NCBI RefSeq assembly: GCF_039962255.1
Contig: NZ_JAMPKY010000001.1
Span: 744,001 to 808,000 of the forward strand
Direction: 5' to 3'
Length of the DNA: 64,000 nucleotides
Source: Leptolyngbya subtilissima AS-A7
Lineage (GTDB): Bacteria; Cyanobacteriota; Cyanobacteriia; Phormidesmidales; Phormidesmidaceae
Shown one piece after another: positions 63,637-64,000 of this stretch (the stretch's first letter is position 1; the number at the start of each line of letters is the position of its first letter). Both the position numbers and the translations under genes were made by a program. Below the pieces are notes generated by a model, which was not told where the DNA came from, did not search any database, and saw nothing but the letters and a program-made list of their open reading frames with translations.

Positions 63637-64000
63637 TCAGAGTAAATACTTCTTTCCGTATCGCTCAGTTATTTTCAGCAAAATTTCTGGATCAACTTTT
63701 CTGTGCCCACTTTTCAGAGAGTGGAGAACGGCCTTAGTTAAAATTTTAATGAGAGAGCCCATTCTAGCTCCGGTACTAGAAGCCAGAGTCGCAAATAAGT
63801 CACCTTCCAGGTTAGATTCTTCAGGTAACGCGAGAATATCTAATTCTATAGTGCGCAATGTCATCTTAAAGTCATCTTCTTCAAGTTTATCAAACTCAAA
63901 GAGAGATGGAAAAGTAGAAAAGAGATCATATGAATCTAAACTGTTATCAAGCTCACTACTGCCGACCAAAGCGATAGGGACGCCCGACTCCTCGTGAAGT
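63637..64000 (-). CDS. tnsC: TnsC of a type V-K CAST, C-terminal part
   Basis: The AAA+ ATPase TnsC forms the filament that selects the insertion site and recruits TnsB. Only the C-terminal part lies in the window: ESGVPIALVGSSELD (sensor-1 strand), then FEFDKLEEDDFKMTLRTIEL, LASSTGARMGSLIKILTKAV, and HRKVDPEILLKITERYGKKY. The order matches V-K TnsC by my recall. The Walker motifs should lie just beyond position 64000, with tnsB after them. Confidence 0.92.
   Translation of the reverse strand, partial: LHEESGVPIALVGSSELDNSLDSYDLFSTFPSLFEFDKLEEDDFKMTLRTIELDILALPEESNLEGDLFATLASSTGARMGSLIKILTKAVLHSLKSGHRKVDPEILLKITERYGKKYLL

Overview
The window comes from a cyanobacterium, probably a filamentous Leptolyngbya/Nodosilinea-like lineage; the species-level placement is inference. 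The evidence is the dense scatter of the HIP1 octamer GCGATCGC, cyanobacteria-specific genes (DUF3285 small membrane protein, cyAbrB regulator, Uma2 nuclease, DUF4336), and RecA, GlmM and prfB of cyanobacterial type.

Layout. 1-16.3 kb is ordinary GC-rich chromosome on mostly the plus strand: glycosyltransferase, DUF309, glmM, prfB (with an intact programmed +1 frameshift), ybeY, a DgkA-type kinase, trpG, a CrtI-type carotenoid desaturase, an aminopeptidase P, and a ygiB/ygiC-like pair followed by a putative di-iron protein. At 16356-16428 lies tRNA-Val(UAC). Ten bases past it a transposon end begins. Reading right to left on the minus strand there follow Cas12k, a tracrRNA, a CRISPR array of four 37-nt repeats, and a separate repeat-spacer unit whose 17-nt spacer matches the tRNA-Val gene next to a GGTA PAM, 62 nt from the transposon end. 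This is a type V-K CRISPR-associated transposon (CAST) caught at its homing site. An orphan TnsB C-terminal domain lies just upstream of cas12k.

16.4-28.6 kb contains no HIP1 octamer that I could find. It carries poorly known genes on the minus strand (a nuclease-like pair, HTH protein, two related small proteins), an XRE regulator with nested operators, a flavin monooxygenase, an HsdR remnant and cyAbrB. From 28.7 kb HIP1 sites return. 28.7-45.9 kb is an accessory region: a complete cobalt nitrile hydratase operon (CobW chaperone, DUF1097 membrane protein, beta, alpha, activator, HupE transporter), two decayed copies of one methyltransferase, a transglutaminase-like protein, a dispersed TGTCCTA box upstream of several genes, an HNH/methyltransferase/Lar-like cassette and an integrase beside iterated repeats. 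46-58.8 kb looks like host chromosome again: NERD helicase, rnhA, a nadR-pnuC salvage pair, thermonuclease, amine oxidases, recA and a carboxylate-amine ligase. 58.8-62.7 kb is a graveyard of broken genes (transposase, CAP protein, integrase).

The window ends in tniQ (63073-63609) and the C-terminal part of tnsC (63637 onward), both of V-K CAST type and both on the same strand as cas12k. So the transposition genes sit 43 kb from the Cas12k/CRISPR half. Either this is one very large CAST whose cargo includes recA, or two elements (or one rearranged element) are present. The window cannot decide between these; the tnsB gene and far transposon end should lie just beyond position 64000.
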